In this document: positions 53,879 through 64,000 of the stretch, in pieces
Position numbering within the stretch: the first letter of the stretch is position 1
How the letters are laid out: the number at the start of each line of letters is the position of its first letter
Origin: Roseomonas sp.
Lineage (GTDB): Bacteria > Pseudomonadota > Alphaproteobacteria > Acetobacterales > Acetobacteraceae
Direction: 5' to 3'
DNA length: 64,000 nucleotides
NCBI GenBank assembly: GCA_020249265.1
Contig: JADCGA010000004.1
Span: 62,001 to 126,000 of the forward strand
Made by a program: the position numbers and the translations under genes
Notes under the pieces: generated by a model
Seen by the model: the letters and a program-made list of their open reading frames with translations, nothing else
Databases searched by the model: none
Told to the model about the DNA's origin: nothing

Positions 53879-56743
53879 TTATCGCTGCTCCGCCCGCCAG
53901 CGTGCCCAGGGCGCAATATCCGGCAGGCGCTGCGGCGCCGCGGCTGGGCCTGAAAAACGCAGCCCAATCTCGGGTGCCTCGGCCACTGGCGAGCGCAATG
54001 CAAAGCCGATATCGAGTGTCGCGCGCGGCAAATCCACGGAACCTGTGACGCGAGCGGAAACGCCCCCTTCAGCAGCCAACCGCATTTCCTGCACTGAAAC
54101 TCGCCCGGCGTTGATCTGCCAGCCGCCTTCCAAGCGTTCTACTGCTGTGGCACCGCCAATCAGGGCGCGGCGCAAAGCTGCCTCGGCCGCCACAGCATCC
54201 GCCAAGCCCGCCGCAGCATAGGCATCGCGCAGCGCAAGGCCCGCCACCACCCCATCCGCCAACAGAAAGCGCCCGGAGCCTTCCAAAGAAGACAGCAGCG
54301 CTAAAGGCGCATGGCCTGAAGCCGCCAAGCGTCCAGCGGCTTCCATCCGCCCTGCCGCCAGATCAAGCGGCAGATCGAAAACTGGATGCGCCAGGGTTGC
54401 GCTGGTGATGTCAAAACTGCCTTCCAAGCGTGGCGGCTCGGCGGTGGCATCCAGAAGGCCCTTGCCTTCCATCACCCCACCAGCGAAGGCAGCGCGGAAG
54501 GCGTCCAGCGCGATGCGGCCATTGTCGAGCGTTATTTCGACCGCAGCATTTTCCACCGGCGGCAGCCCGGATACCGCAATGCGCGCAGCGCTCAAGGTGA
54601 AGCTGCCATCCCAACCCGCCAAGGCAGCCAGTGGTAGCGGTTCCTGATCTGCCAGATCAGGCGCGGGTAAAGCGAGGTTTTCCGCGTCAAGCTTCAAGGT
54701 CAGCTTGGGTCGCGCGCCATTCATGTCCAACTGCGCCTCACCGGCAGCGCGTGTTTCGGCAGCGACCAGATTGAAGAAAGGCAGTGTGATAACGCCCCCC
54801 TCGAACGCCATGCGCGCAATGAAGGAAGCCGAGCCTTCACCCATCCAGGCAGGTTCCGCGCGGCCCAAAACCTGGCCATAGAGCCGCGCCGCGCCGGGGT
54901 GGCGGAAGGTCAGGCTGCCCTGCCCCTGCGCCTTCGGCAGATCAAGCACCGCATTGGCATCAAGCCGAGCATCTTCCAGCAAGGCTTCACCGGCAAGGCT
55001 CAGCGCTTCCATCGTGCCATTGCCGCGCAGCCGCAGCGTTGCCGGCAGCGCCGCCAATCCCGCCGGCAAGGGCAGGGCTTCCAGCAGCATCGCCGGCAAG
55101 GTGCTTGCCGTGGGGGCGGAAACTTCCAGCGCGGCATCGGCAAGGCTTGGTGTGGCGCCAAGGCCAATCGCCCCCGAGGCGGTGAGATTGGCGCCGCCCT
55201 GGCGCGCGGAGAAGCGCTGCACGGCAAGCCTGCCGGCATCAAGCGTTGCATCCAACGCAACAGCTTCCAGTGCCTGGCCCTGCCATTCCAGCCGGCCCAT
55301 GGTCATGCGCAGATTGGCGTCAAAGCCTTGCAGCGCCTCATGCGCCACCTGCCAACTCAGGTTTTCCGATAGCAAGCCATCCAAAGCCAGCCCATCAATC
55401 GAAAGCCCAAGCCCAAGTGCTGGGCGCGCGCCCAGCCGCAATGCGCCCGCCCCGGCATAGCGCCCACCATCCAGCAGCAGGGAAAATTCCGGCGCTTCGA
55501 TAAGGTTGGGTTCCAGCACCAAGCGCCCGCGCCCTTCAAAGCGGCGCAGCCTTGCGGAGTCTGGCGCCGGCACCGCAAAACCAAAGGCAGCCAGGCTATC
55601 GCGCAGGCTGGGGCCGTTGATGCTCAGCGCCAATTCCAGCCTTTCGCCAAGCGTCGCACCGCGCGCTTCAACCTCTGCCTCACCGGGCAGAACCGCGGCG
55701 ATATCCGTCAGGGTCATGCGTGCACCTTCACGGGCGATGCCCGCCTTGAAGCGACGCAATTCCTTGCCCTGCCAGCGCGCTACCTCAGCTGCGACATCCA
55801 GCACGATCGGGAAGGGCCAATCACGCGCGCCGCGCATGGCGGCAATCCAGGGATCGAGATCAAGCCGGTTCATGGTGACGGCCAGATCCATTTTCGCTTC
55901 CGGCGTCAGTTGGATTTCCGCCGCGGTGCGGCCCGTGCCGCCATCAAATTCCACCACCAGATCGGGCGTGGTGATGCGGTCTTCACTGGCGCGGATGCGG
56001 CCCGTGATGCGGAAGGGCAATGCGGGCGCTGGCAGAAAGGCGGAAAGATAGGCGCCGGATGCTTCAAGCCGCCCCTCATAGCCACCTTCGGCGAGCAAGG
56101 CACCGCGCGTGAGAAGACTAGCGCCCTGGCCATTCAGCCGCAATTCCAGCGTGCCGATGCCATCATAGCCCGGCCGGCCAAGCACGGCTTGGAAGCGGGC
56201 CTCGGCCCCGGCGCGGGTAAAGCTGCCTTCAAGGCGCACCGCATCCAAGGGGCCGGGCGCGACCAGCCGCGCGGCGACATTCTCCAAAGCCACCTCACCA
56301 AGCGTCACGCGGCTTGCTTCGATGCGGGCGGCGAAGTCCGAAAGCCAGGGCGGCGGGCGGAGTGCACCGGCGGCGGGCAGGGGCCAGGGCAGGCGGATAT
56401 CAGCACCCACCAGCACCAGATCGCGCGCTTCAAACCGCCCCAGCAGCAGGGGTGCTAGGCCAAGCCTCAGACGCAGCGTTTGCGCCTTCACGCCAAGCCC
56501 GCCTTCATCCTGCCCCAGATGCACATCATCCGCTTCAAGAATGGGCTGGGGCAGTAGCGTAACGCGTAGCGGGCCTTGCAAGGCAACGGGTCGGCCAAGC
56601 CGTTCCGCCGCCAGCGCCGCCAGGTTGTTGCGCTGCCCTTCCCAGGAAATCAGGCGTGGCCCGACCCACGCCGCCGCCAAGGCGATCCCTGCAAAAAAAA
56701 GTGCGAAAAGGGCGCGGTGGGATTTCAGCTTGCGCTCCCCCAA
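53879..56743 (-). CDS. AsmA-family envelope protein
   Basis: 954 aa. The N-terminal membrane anchor is [20 protein letters not shown]. AsmA N-terminal features follow ([20 protein letters not shown]), and the C-terminus has AsmA_2-type repeats ([40 protein letters not shown]). AsmA-like proteins are thought to span the periplasm and assist phospholipid or outer-membrane assembly. The TTG start is inside the end of the HyuAB gene (19-nt overlap). Confidence 0.88.
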   Translation of the reverse strand: MGERKLKSHRALFALFFAGIALAAAWVGPRLISWEGQRNNLAALAAERLGRPVALQGPLRVTLLPQPILEADDVHLGQDEGGLGVKAQTLRLRLGLAPLLLGRFEARDLVLVGADIRLPWPLPAAGALRPPPWLSDFAARIEASRVTLGEVALENVAARLVAPGPLDAVRLEGSFTRAGAEARFQAVLGRPGYDGIGTLELRLNGQGASLLTRGALLAEGGYEGRLEASGAYLSAFLPAPALPFRITGRIRASEDRITTPDLVVEFDGGTGRTAAEIQLTPEAKMDLAVTMNRLDLDPWIAAMRGARDWPFPIVLDVAAEVARWQGKELRRFKAGIAREGARMTLTDIAAVLPGEAEVEARGATLGERLELALSINGPSLRDSLAAFGFAVPAPDSARLRRFEGRGRLVLEPNLIEAPEFSLLLDGGRYAGAGALRLGARPALGLGLSIDGLALDGLLSENLSWQVAHEALQGFDANLRMTMGRLEWQGQALEAVALDATLDAGRLAVQRFSARQGGANLTASGAIGLGATPSLADAALEVSAPTASTLPAMLLEALPLPAGLAALPATLRLRGNGTMEALSLAGEALLEDARLDANAVLDLPKAQGQGSLTFRHPGAARLYGQVLGRAEPAWMGEGSASFIARMAFEGGVITLPFFNLVAAETRAAGEAQLDMNGARPKLTLKLDAENLALPAPDLADQEPLPLAALAGWDGSFTLSAARIAVSGLPPVENAAVEITLDNGRIALDAFRAAFAGGVMEGKGLLDATAEPPRLEGSFDITSATLAHPVFDLPLDLAAGRMEAAGRLAASGHAPLALLSSLEGSGRFLLADGVVAGLALRDAYAAAGLADAVAAEAALRRALIGGATAVERLEGGWQINAGRVSVQEMRLAAEGGVSARVTGSVDLPRATLDIGFALRSPVAEAPEIGLRFSGPAAAPQRLPDIAPWARWRAEQR

Positions 56744-59700
56744 CCACCACCGCCGGGCGTTTCAATGCCAAGTACTTCCCCGGCGGCCAGATGCGCGGAA
56801 TCGCTGCCCTTCAGCCATTGAATGCTGCCATCGGCGCGTTCCACCCATTGCCGGCCAGCAGCGCCATCGGCACCGCCTTGCAACCCATGCGGCGGGACGT
56901 TGCGGCGCGACGCCACAATCACCGCTTCCATCGGATGCAGGAAGCGAATGCGCCGGCGTGACCCATCACCACCATGCCAACGCCCCGCCCCGCCCGAGCC
57001 GCGCCGGATGGCAAATTCCTCAAGCCGGACGGGGTAGCGGAGTTCCAGAATTTCCGGATCGGTCATGCGCGTATTGGTCATGTGGGTTTGCACCGGTCCC
57101 GCGCCATTGAAGCCAGGGCCAGCACCAATGCCGCCGCAGATCGTTTCATAATATTGGTAGCGCGCATCGCCAAAAAGCAGATTGTTCATGGTGGCTTGGG
57201 CAGAGGCACAAGCGCCAAGCGCGGCGAGCAGGGCATTGCAGGTCATTTGGCTGACCTCGGTATTGCCGGCCACCACCGCAGCACCTGGGCGCGGCGATAG
57301 GAAAGTTCCTTCTGGGATCACGATTTTCAAGGGCTTCAGGCAACCATCATTGAGCGGAATATCCTCACCTACTAAACACCGGAAGCAATAAAGCACCACG
57401 GCGCGGCAGACCGCTGATGGCGCGTTGAAATTGCTTGGGCGTTGCGGTCCGGTGCCGGTGAAATCAATCACGGCCTTGCGCGCGGCGCGATCAACACGGA
57501 TGGCAACCTTCAAGGGTGCGCCATCATCAATGCTCGTTTCAAAATGGCCATCGGGGAGTTTTTCCAATACGCGGCGCACGCTTTCTTCGGCATTATCCAT
57601 CACGTGCCGCATATAGGCGCTGACGGTGGCAAGCCCGTAATCGGCAACGGCGCGGCTTAATTCCTGCACGCCTTTTTCATTGGCGGCGATTTGCGCCTTG
57701 ATATCGGCCACATTCACATCCGGGCTGCGCGCCGGGTAGCGCGCGCCGGCCAGCAGGGCGCGGAATTCCGCTTCACGGAAATGCCCGCCATCCACCAGCA
57801 GGAAATCATCAATCACCACGCCTTCTTCTTCCAGCGTGCGTGACAATGGTGGTGTGGACCCAGGCGTCAGGCCGCCAATATCAGCGTGATGCCCGCGTGA
57901 GCCGACGAAGAAAATGATCTTGCTGCCCGCCGCATCAAAGACCGGCGTGATCACCGTTACATCCGGCAAATGCGTGCCGCCATTATAGGGGTTGTTGAGC
58001 GCCACCACGTCGCCGGGCTTGAGGCTGGCGCCGCGCGTGCGGATCACGGTGCGCACGCTTTCCCCCATGGCGCCAAGATGCACTGGCACATGCGGCGCAT
58101 TGGCAATCAGCGCGCCAGTCGCATCAAAAATGGCGCAGGAGAAATCGAGCCTTTCCTTGATATTCACTGAAAGGCTGGTGTTTTGCAAAACTGCGCCGGT
58201 TTGCTCCGCAATACTCATGAAGAGGTTGTTGAAAAGCTCAAGCATTACCGGATCGGGGCGATCTGTCGCCAAAACATCAGCGGCACGCGCACGGGCCGCG
58301 ATGCGGCGCAGCACCAAGTGATTTCGCGCGGTGACTTCCGCTTCCCAGCCCGGTTCCACCACGGTGGTGGCATTGGCTTCGCGCAGCAGCGCAGGTCCCT
58401 TGATGCGATCGCCCGCGCAAAGCGCATCGCGATCATGTACCGGGGCACCGTGTTCAGCACCGCCGGTGAAAAGCGCGATGCTATCAACCGCCACGGGTGT
58501 TTGGCCCGCCATGCGTGGCGGCAGGGCGGCTTCGCGCACTTCTTCTCCGGGTGCGGTAACTTCCGCAATACAGGCTTCCACAATCACCTGGCGTTCCGGT
58601 GTGGCGAAGCCAAAGCGACGGCGATGTGCTTCCGTGAAGGCCGCCAGCACATCCTGATGCGCGCCGAAAGCGACGGGCAGGAAAGTATCGGTGCCGGCAT
58701 AACGCAAATGCAACCGACGCGCCGCTTGCAAGCGCGCGGGATCGGCGCCTTGGCGCGCCAGTTCTTCGCGCCCAGCCGTTTCCAGCGCAGCAAGTCGCGT
58801 GGTGAGATCGCTGATGGCATCAGCGGTAAAGGGCGCTTCCACTGCCGCTTCCCGGATCACCGCCTGATCCGCCAAGCCCATGCCATAGGCGGAAAGCACG
58901 CCCGCGAAGGGATGGATGAACACGGTTTCCATGCCGAGCTCATCTGCAACCAAACAGGCATGTTGCCCGCCCGCACCGCCGAAGCATTGCAGCGCGAAGC
59001 GAGTCGCGTCATGGCCTTTCTGGATCGAGACTTGCTTGATGGCATTGGCCATATTCGCCACCGCCACGCGCAAAAACCCTTCCGCCACGGCGCGTGGATC
59101 GGGTGCCGCTTTGCCTTGCGCCTTGCCGATTTCGGTGGCGAGGGCCGCGAATTTCGCTGCGACAATCGCCGCATCCAAGGGTTGATCGCCATTGGGGCCG
59201 AAGATTGCCGGGAAGTGATGCGGCTGAATCTTGCCCACCATCACATTCGCATCCGTGACGGTCAGCGGCCCCCCGCGCCGATAACAGGCCGGGCCAGGCA
59301 CGGCGCCGGCGGAATCTGGCCCCACACGAAACCGCGCACCATCAAAATGCAGGATGGAACCACCGCCCGCCGCCACGGTATTGATTGCCATCATCGGAGC
59401 ACGCATCCGCACGCCAGCGACTTCTGTTTCAAACGCGCGTTCAAAAGCGCCGGCATAAAGCGCGACATCGGTGGAGGTGCCGCCCATGTCAAAGCCAATG
59501 ATACGTTCAAACCCGCCCATGGCCGCGGTGCGCGCTGCGCCGACAATGCCGCCCGCAGGGCCAGACAGGATCGCATCCTTGCCCTGGAAATGCCCGGCTT
59601 CGGTCAAGCCGCCGCTTGATTGCATGAAGTAAAGCCTGACCCCCGGCAATTCGCCCGCCACCTGATCCACATAGCGGCGCAGAATCGGCGAGAGATAAGC

Positions 59701-60333
59701 ATCAACAACGGTCGTATCCCCGCGCGGCACAATACGCGGCAGGGGGCTCGCGCGATGGCTGAGCGAGATTTGCGTGAAGCCAACTTCCCGCGCAATCGCA
59801 CCAAGCCGTTCTTCATGCGCGGGATAAGCCCAGGCATGCATCATCAAAATCGCAACGGCGCGCAGACCTTCCTGATAGGCAGCGCGCAAGGCATCCCGCG
59901 CCCCGGCCTCATCCAAGGCTTCCAATTCCGTGCCATCCACCGCGACACGCCCGCCGATTTCAACAGTGCGTTCATGCAGCAATTCCGGCAGGCGCACATC
60001 CAGATCAAACAGTCTTGGCCGCGCCTGATTACCGATGCGCAGCAGATCAGCAAAGCCGCGATTGACCAGCAGCAGCACACGTTCGCCCTTGCGCTCCAAA
60101 AGTGCATTGGTAGCAACCGTGGTGCCCATTTTCACCGCTTCGATCAGCCCGGGCGGAATGGGCGCGCCTTCAGCCAGGCCCAAGCATTGCCGAATGCCGG
60201 CAACGGCAGCGTCCTTGTAGCGTTCCGGGTTTTCCGACAGCAGCTTCAGCGTGGAAAGCCGCCCGGCGGGGTCGCGCGCGACGATATCGGTAAAGGTGCC
60301 GCCACGATCAATCCAGAATTGCCACGCTGACAT
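56725..60333 (-). CDS. Fused hydantoinase/5-oxoprolinase (HyuA-HyuB)
   Basis: ATP-dependent amidohydrolase of the oxoprolinase family; 1202 aa from ATG 60333 ([19 protein letters not shown]). The track adds 22 upstream residues. Residues about 1-690 are HyuA-like: [23 protein letters not shown] and the conserved [17 protein letters not shown]. Residues about 690-1190 are HyuB-like: [40 protein letters not shown] and [18 protein letters not shown]. The length is close to eukaryotic/bacterial 5-oxoprolinases; hydantoin or caprolactam substrates are alternatives. Confidence 0.93.
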   Translation of the reverse strand: MSAWQFWIDRGGTFTDIVARDPAGRLSTLKLLSENPERYKDAAVAGIRQCLGLAEGAPIPPGLIEAVKMGTTVATNALLERKGERVLLLVNRGFADLLRIGNQARPRLFDLDVRLPELLHERTVEIGGRVAVDGTELEALDEAGARDALRAAYQEGLRAVAILMMHAWAYPAHEERLGAIAREVGFTQISLSHRASPLPRIVPRGDTTVVDAYLSPILRRYVDQVAGELPGVRLYFMQSSGGLTEAGHFQGKDAILSGPAGGIVGAARTAAMGGFERIIGFDMGGTSTDVALYAGAFERAFETEVAGVRMRAPMMAINTVAAGGGSILHFDGARFRVGPDSAGAVPGPACYRRGGPLTVTDANVMVGKIQPHHFPAIFGPNGDQPLDAAIVAAKFAALATEIGKAQGKAAPDPRAVAEGFLRVAVANMANAIKQVSIQKGHDATRFALQCFGGAGGQHACLVADELGMETVFIHPFAGVLSAYGMGLADQAVIREAAVEAPFTADAISDLTTRLAALETAGREELARQGADPARLQAARRLHLRYAGTDTFLPVAFGAHQDVLAAFTEAHRRRFGFATPERQVIVEACIAEVTAPGEEVREAALPPRMAGQTPVAVDSIALFTGGAEHGAPVHDRDALCAGDRIKGPALLREANATTVVEPGWEAEVTARNHLVLRRIAARARAADVLATDRPDPVMLELFNNLFMSIAEQTGAVLQNTSLSVNIKERLDFSCAIFDATGALIANAPHVPVHLGAMGESVRTVIRTRGASLKPGDVVALNNPYNGGTHLPDVTVITPVFDAAGSKIIFFVGSRGHHADIGGLTPGSTPPLSRTLEEEGVVIDDFLLVDGGHFREAEFRALLAGARYPARSPDVNVADIKAQIAANEKGVQELSRAVADYGLATVSAYMRHVMDNAEESVRRVLEKLPDGHFETSIDDGAPLKVAIRVDRAARKAVIDFTGTGPQRPSNFNAPSAVCRAVVLYCFRCLVGEDIPLNDGCLKPLKIVIPEGTFLSPRPGAAVVAGNTEVSQMTCNALLAALGACASAQATMNNLLFGDARYQYYETICGGIGAGPGFNGAGPVQTHMTNTRMTDPEILELRYPVRLEEFAIRRGSGGAGRWHGGDGSRRRIRFLHPMEAVIVASRRNVPPHGLQGGADGAAGRQWVERADGSIQWLKGSDSAHLAAGEVLGIETPGGGGWGSAS

Positions 60334-60540
60334 GCGAAACCCTTTGGCGGAGAGAAATTGAGAGTGCCCGCTATAGGCCAATTCCGGCAGCCCGACCATT
60401 GCCTTCCTTGGTCATCACCAAGCGGGAGGAGGGCAAGCGGCTGGGGCGCCTCATTAAAGCCGGTGACGCTACGCTACAGCCGCTGATCGCCCCGAAGGTA
60501 GCCAAAGAGGGGATCAAATCAAGATTTATGCAGCAGTTCT
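60334..60540. other. Upstream region of the HyuAB gene
   Basis: Probably holds the promoter of the HyuAB-AsmA pair on the minus strand. Small open frames exist on both strands (e.g. 60399-60593 plus) but have no recognisable protein character. Composition becomes less GC-rich after about 60500. Confidence 0.4.
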
Positions 60541-60738
60541 TCAGCGCATATACACATAATAGAACAGGAAAATGCATAATCCCCAACCCGTAACCATAAT
60601 AGAATAAGCGAGTGTTGTGGTGAAAAGCCAAAACGCTTTACTCTTGCCCTCTCGTTTGAAGCACCAAGCATAAAAGCGCCCCGTAAGCCAACCGAGTACA
60701 CTTCCATTTGTTTCACGAAACCATTTCAGTATCGTCAT
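60541..60738 (-). CDS. Putative small membrane protein, 65 aa
   Basis: MTILKWFRETNGSVLGWLTG-RFYAWCFKREG is followed by a hydrophobic segment (AFWLFTTTLAYSIMVTGWGL, CIFLFYYVYM). I took ATG 60738 as start; GGAG lies immediately upstream, closer than usual. The track starts at 60858 without protein character. The function is unknown, and the frame could be chance in a less GC-rich region. Confidence 0.35.
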   Translation of the reverse strand: MTILKWFRETNGSVLGWLTGRFYAWCFKREGKSKAFWLFTTTLAYSIMVTGWGLCIFLFYYVYMR

Positions 60739-60980
60739 CTCCGCACGACACCCTTTTTCATCGCGTTTAGGGGGCTTCGGGGTTTGTGACCACCCTTGGC
60801 GTAGCGCTTCGCTTGGCGACCGCTGACACATAGTAAGATAACGATTTCCTCGCCACAAACCATCAAATTGCGAAGAAAAATTTCAATTTTAGGGTAGTGC
60901 ATTACGGAATGCGAGAGACGCAAGGTTGGGGCTTAAATTAGGACTGGGCTGCCAAGTCATGCCTGACTTCAAGCCTCCCG
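60739..60980. other. Intergenic region downstream of the secreted hypothetical
   Basis: About 240 less GC-rich nt with no supported gene, RNA or clear terminator. It separates the putative small membrane protein from the 233-aa gene. Confidence 0.4.
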
Positions 60981-61682
60981 CTAGGAAAGATAGCAAATAG
61001 GATATGTTCGCCCAGCGCTTATCTCCAAGAGTATCGCCGAGCGTACTTCGGTATCCTCAAGCAGCACCATAGATCGGGCACCATCAAGCAGAATCAAATC
61101 GGTGGCTTGCGCATATCCTGGCATTCGAAAACGTCGTCCAGCAGGCGCTCTCAACGTCGGATAATGTTTCAAAAGGTCACTGAATTTTGGGGAAGAACTC
61201 CAGGTGAGGAAATTCGTGATAGCAAACATGCGTCCGCTTTCAACTGCTTCAGCCCATGTAGATGGCTGTCCGACTCTTTGGCGTGACGGCAAACTCTCCG
61301 ATTCATGACGCATGAATACTAACGACTGTGTAGATCTATCGAATGAATACAAATCGGTGATCCGATAGATGGTACGCTCTTTCCCCTCATTCAGGATATC
61401 TGCACGCGTCGCTTCATGAATGATTTCTCGCGAGTCACGATGCTGCACCTCTTGCCAGCGCGCAAACATCGAATCCGCGCGCGGCGCAGTCAGTTCCCGA
61501 CTACCTTCAGCATTAAGCGCAGCAACCAACCTCCGGCAGAGTGGCTCATCGCTGCCAAGCCCGGCTGGCCCGGCAATCTCATAAGGCCGTACCCTTTCAG
61601 TCTTGGCTCCGGCATCAGCAAACCCAAGCAGCAGCATGGCGCCAAGCGTGAGAGTCCGACTTAAGCCTTGCCACCAATTCAT
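60981..61682 (-). CDS. Secreted hypothetical protein, 233 aa
   Basis: N-terminal signal peptide NWWQGLSRTLTLGAMLLLGFADAGAK. The mature part has ARWQEVQHRDSREIIHEATR, TIYRITDLYSFDRSTQSLVF, two Cys (EPLCRRLVAAL and YPICYL) and a predicted mixed alpha/beta fold. I do not recognise the family. It is clearly less GC-rich than the neighbouring genes and has no obvious operon partner, so it may be acquired. Confidence 0.65.
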   Translation of the reverse strand: MNWWQGLSRTLTLGAMLLLGFADAGAKTERVRPYEIAGPAGLGSDEPLCRRLVAALNAEGSRELTAPRADSMFARWQEVQHRDSREIIHEATRADILNEGKERTIYRITDLYSFDRSTQSLVFMRHESESLPSRQRVGQPSTWAEAVESGRMFAITNFLTWSSSPKFSDLLKHYPTLRAPAGRRFRMPGYAQATDLILLDGARSMVLLEDTEVRSAILLEISAGRTYPICYLS

Positions 61683-61773
61683 GAGACCCTTCGCCAGCCT
61701 CCCTATCTCTTCCCTCTATCAGGATACGTAGCAAAGATTATGTGCAATTATCATGCAATGAAATGCAATCGCC

Positions 61774-62127
61774 TCACAGCCCCGCATCGGCAGGCACCAG
61801 CACCTGCCCGGCCTCATCCACCCGCGCTGCCACGGCTTCCAGGGCTTCTCCGTAACAGGGGCCGGAGACGCATTCGCCCGATTCAATCTCAAACCGCGCG
61901 CCATGGGCGGAACAGAGAATATGCTGGCGCTTGGCATCCAGAAAGCGATCCGGCACGGGGTCTAAAGGCAGGCCGATATGCGGGCAGGAATTGACATAGA
62001 CCCAAACGGAATCGCCGCGCCGCACAGCGAAAAGCCCCATGAAGGCGCCGGGGGCAGCCGGAAAGCCTTTGGACCCGCCATCGGGGATATCCGCCAGCGC
62101 ACAAAGCGCGCGTTCTGGCTTGCTCAT
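61774..62127 (-). CDS. Rieske [2Fe-2S] protein
   Basis: 117 aa. The two cluster-binding boxes are NSCPHIGLPLD (Cys, His) and LCSAHGARF (Cys, His). It lacks an oxygenase catalytic domain and signal sequence, so it is a small soluble ferredoxin-like Rieske protein, possibly an electron carrier or a stand-alone NirD-like subunit. I chose ATG 62127, which overlaps the EVE stop (ATGA). Confidence 0.92.
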   Translation of the reverse strand: MSKPERALCALADIPDGGSKGFPAAPGAFMGLFAVRRGDSVWVYVNSCPHIGLPLDPVPDRFLDAKRQHILCSAHGARFEIESGECVSGPCYGEALEAVAARVDEAGQVLVPADAGL

Positions 62128-62570
62128 TTCCCGGCCCATCCGCCCATGCGGGCAATCACCGCCCAATGTTCGGGCGCAATCGGCATCACAGAAAGCCTGG
62201 ATTGCCGGATCAACGCCACATCAGCCAGTGCGGGCTCGGCCTTAATGGCGGCCAGGCCCACGGGCTTTGGCATGGGCCCCACCGCGCGCATATCAACGCA
62301 TACCCAGGGTGAGCCTTCTTCCGCGGACGGGTCCGGATAGGCTTCGCGCGCCACTTCCACCACGCCAACAACTTCCTTCCCGATATTGGAATGGTAGAAA
62401 AAGGCCAGATCGCCCTTCTTCATCGCCATTAGGTTCTTCTTGGCCAGGTGATTGCGCACGCCCGTCCAGGGCTCCACGCCATTGGCCACTTGCTGGTCCC
62501 AGGAAAAGGCATCGGGTTCGGATTTCACCAGCCAGCGGGCAAGGGGCGCTTTGGTGGTTGCGGCTGGCAT
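62124..62570 (-). CDS. EVE (PUA-like) domain protein
   Basis: 148 aa from ATG 62570; the track start 62645 adds non-conserved residues. WLVKSEPDAFSWDQQ, WTGVRNHLAKKNLMAMKKGD and FYHSNIGKEVVGVVEV form the EVE domain, related to YTH/PUA folds that bind modified nucleobases in RNA or DNA. Its function in this context is unknown. It overlaps the Rieske gene, an arrangement suggesting co-expression. Confidence 0.92.
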   Translation of the reverse strand: MPAATTKAPLARWLVKSEPDAFSWDQQVANGVEPWTGVRNHLAKKNLMAMKKGDLAFFYHSNIGKEVVGVVEVAREAYPDPSAEEGSPWVCVDMRAVGPMPKPVGLAAIKAEPALADVALIRQSRLSVMPIAPEHWAVIARMGGWAGK

Positions 62571-62768
62571 GGCGTGACGTAATCCCCTTTTTGGCCCCCG
62601 CGGGGCTCTTGGCAAGGAGGTAACGCCAGATGCGCCGGGCTTCAATAAGCCTGGGCCGGGTTTTCGTGTCGGGGGGACTCCTTTGGCGGGGGCGCACCCC
62701 CTATGTGACGATAAAGAGGAGGCTTGTGGGTGATTCCACCCGCAGAAAAACTAGGCTAGTCTGACCAT
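62571..62768. other. Divergent intergenic region before ccmC
   Basis: About 200 nt between the EVE gene and ccmC. It contains GC-rich dyads (GGCCCCCGCGGGG near 62597) and a GGCGGGGGCGCACCCCC stretch like the intergenic sequence at 3325 and 5745. No ORF is supported. Promoters for both directions are expected here. Confidence 0.4.
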
Positions 62769-62780
62769 GTGGACGCCAGA

Positions 62781-63572
62781 ATGACAGCCAAAGCTGACAG
62801 CAGCCCGAGCGGAGCCGCCCCTGGCGCGCGTTCGCTGCATCGTTTTGCCAATCCGGGGCGCTTTTTGCGTGCCTCGGCCAAGGTGCAGACCTGGCTATGG
62901 GCGGCAGCAGCTTTGGTGCTGGGCGCGGGGCTGGTTTGGGGGCTGTTCTTGTCCCCGGCAGACTGGCAGCAGGGCCAAACCGTGCGCATCATGTATGTGC
63001 ATGTGCCAATGGCCTGGCTTGCCATGGGTGGCTACACCGCGCTGGCGGCGGCTTCCATCATGTCCCTGATCTGGCGCCATCCCTTGGCTGATCTTTTCGC
63101 GCGGGAATTATCGCCGGTGGGTGCGCTGGTGACGGCGCTGTGTCTGGCCACGGGCAGCCTTTGGGGCCGGCCCATGTGGGGCACCTGGTGGGTTTGGGAT
63201 GCGCGGCTGACCTCCGTTTTGGTGCTGTTCTTCCTGTGGCTCGGCCACGCAGCGCTGACGCGCGCGTTTGAGGATCAGGAACGCGGCGCGCGGGTTGGGG
63301 CCATTTTGGCTTTGGTTGGCATTGTGAATATCCCGATCGTCAAATTCAGCGTCGATTGGTGGAATACGCTGCATCAGCCGGCTTCCGTCACGCGGCTTGA
63401 TGCGCCGGGGATGCATGTGGATATCCTTTATCCGTTACTGACCTGCGCGCTTGGCTTTTCGCTGCTGTTCGGCGCGGTGGTGCTGGCGCGCACCCGCGCT
63501 GCCGTGATGGAACGACGCATCCGCGCCCTGCAATTAGCCCGCGCGCGGCGAGAGGAGGCCATGGGCGCATGA
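62781..63572 (+). CDS. ccmC: Heme exporter permease CcmC
   Basis: Inner-membrane protein that loads heme onto CcmE in system I cytochrome c maturation. From ATG 62781 it is 263 aa; GTG 62769 is the tracked start. About six hydrophobic segments, and the tryptophan-rich heme-handling motif WGTWWVWDARLTS. IMYVHVPMAWLAMGGY and KFSVDWWNTLHQP are also conserved. It is followed directly by ccmD and ccmE. Confidence 0.96.
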   Translation: MTAKADSSPSGAAPGARSLHRFANPGRFLRASAKVQTWLWAAAALVLGAGLVWGLFLSPADWQQGQTVRIMYVHVPMAWLAMGGYTALAAASIMSLIWRHPLADLFARELSPVGALVTALCLATGSLWGRPMWGTWWVWDARLTSVLVLFFLWLGHAALTRAFEDQERGARVGAILALVGIVNIPIVKFSVDWWNTLHQPASVTRLDAPGMHVDILYPLLTCALGFSLLFGAVVLARTRAAVMERRIRALQLARARREEAMGA

Positions 63573-63709
63573 GCCACACATTCTTCATCACCGCTTCCTA
63601 TGCGTTGGTCCTGCTTGGCTTCGGCGCGCTGGTTTTGGATGCAGCGCGGCGCCATGCGGCGGCGAAGCGGCTGCTGGCGGAACTCGACCCGCGCGGGGAT
63701 CGGCCATGA
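63569..63709 (+). CDS. ccmD: Heme exporter protein CcmD
   Basis: Not in the ORF track as a separate gene. 46 aa: MSHTFFITASYALVLLGFGA, one transmembrane helix, then DAARRHAAAKRLLAELDPRG. Small single-span proteins in this position stabilise CcmC-CcmE. Its ATG overlaps the ccmC stop and its TGA overlaps the ccmE start. Confidence 0.92.
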   Translation: MSHTFFITASYALVLLGFGALVLDAARRHAAAKRLLAELDPRGDRP

Positions 63710-64000
63710 CTCGCAAAAAGCGCCGACTTTACATTCTGCTGCTCTGTGGGCTTGGGCTTGGTAGTGCCACCGCGCTGACGCTGACGGCGTTTCAGGATAA
63801 TCTGGTGTTCTTCCGTTCGCCTTCCGACATCATGCGTGAAGCGCCGCCGGCCAATCGTGCCTTTCGCCTGGGTGGGCTGGTGGAAGCCGGCAGCCTGGAA
63901 CGCGGCACGAACGCGGATGGCAAGCCCACCGCCAATTTCCGCGTGACTGATGGCGCGCATGTCATTCGCGTCTCCTATGCCGGGGTGCTGCCGGATTTGT
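63706..64000 (+). CDS. ccmE: Cytochrome c-type biogenesis protein CcmE, cut by window end
   Basis: Periplasmic heme chaperone. The visible N-terminus MTRKKRRLYILLLCGLGLGS is a basic membrane anchor. FFRSPSDI and FRLGGLVEAGSLER follow, as in CcmE. The heme-binding His lies beyond the window. The start ATG overlaps the ccmD stop. Confidence 0.95.
   Translation, partial: MTRKKRRLYILLLCGLGLGSATALTLTAFQDNLVFFRSPSDIMREAPPANRAFRLGGLVEAGSLERGTNADGKPTANFRVTDGAHVIRVSYAGVLPDL

Noticed and set aside
60399-60593. 64-aa plus-strand ORF upstream of the HyuAB gene
   Set aside because: It has a TTG start, lies in the promoter region and resembles no family I know.

Overview
The window looks like chromosomal DNA of a GC-rich alphaproteobacterium, most likely Acetobacteraceae/Rhodospirillales (Roseomonas-like). 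This is inferred from overall protein character, the KdsD/RNase D pair, the argH-lptM-lysA-TIGR02302 block, the complex I-associated NDUFA9-like reductase and the ccmCDE cluster; no 16S or marker search was possible. Most genes are ordinary housekeeping genes packed in operons with many 4-nt ATGA/GTGA overlaps.

Layout. 1-1.64 kb: kdsD (cut by the window edge), an RNase D-type exonuclease and tRNA-Leu(CAG), all on the minus strand. 1.7-5.75 kb: an accessory island with a DUF4143-type AAA ATPase, a five-repeat CRISPR array and a compact Cas12/TnpB-like effector, without cas1 or cas2; the array and effector are bracketed by a perfect 37-bp inverted repeat. 5.8-9.9 kb: ABC-F ATPase, prs, glutathione transferase and histidine phosphatase. 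10.1-11.4 kb: a less GC-rich patch with two unrecognised small genes. 11.6-14.9 kb: rplY, pth, a small hypothetical, ychF and a lipoprotein. 14.9-18.7 kb: SDR, metallo-beta-lactamase-fold protein, threonine dehydratase and greA. 18.8-25.9 kb: carA and carB separated by an SDR, a foreign-looking hypothetical and a LysE exporter. 26-27.2 kb: an FMN-binding split-barrel protein and an IS3 remnant. 27.2-33.7 kb: TIGR02302, lysA, lptM, argH, a TlpA-like thioredoxin and secG. 33.8-38.4 kb: a complete Liv-type ABC uptake operon with a fused permease. 38.4-46.8 kb: class III aminotransferase, nucleoside transporter, rmuC, purH, AmpG-like MFS, Yip1 protein and NDUFA9-like reductase. 46.9-53.9 kb: gltD, a DUF2059 gene, gltB and a rhodanese. 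53.9-60.3 kb: AsmA-family protein and fused HyuA-HyuB (5-oxoprolinase family). 60.4-61.7 kb: a less GC-rich patch with one secreted hypothetical. 61.8-64 kb: a Rieske/EVE pair and the start of the cytochrome c maturation operon ccmCDE, cut by the window end.

The most interesting locus is the stand-alone miniature type V CRISPR system at about 3.41-5.39 kb. The effector is 564 aa with an intact RuvC D-E-D triad and a Cys4 zinc ribbon. It is read toward an array with an exact 66-bp period (36-bp repeats, 30-bp spacers). The most degenerate repeat lies at the end away from the effector, and the effector's stop codon lies inside the first repeat. I could not assign it to a named Cas12 subtype.
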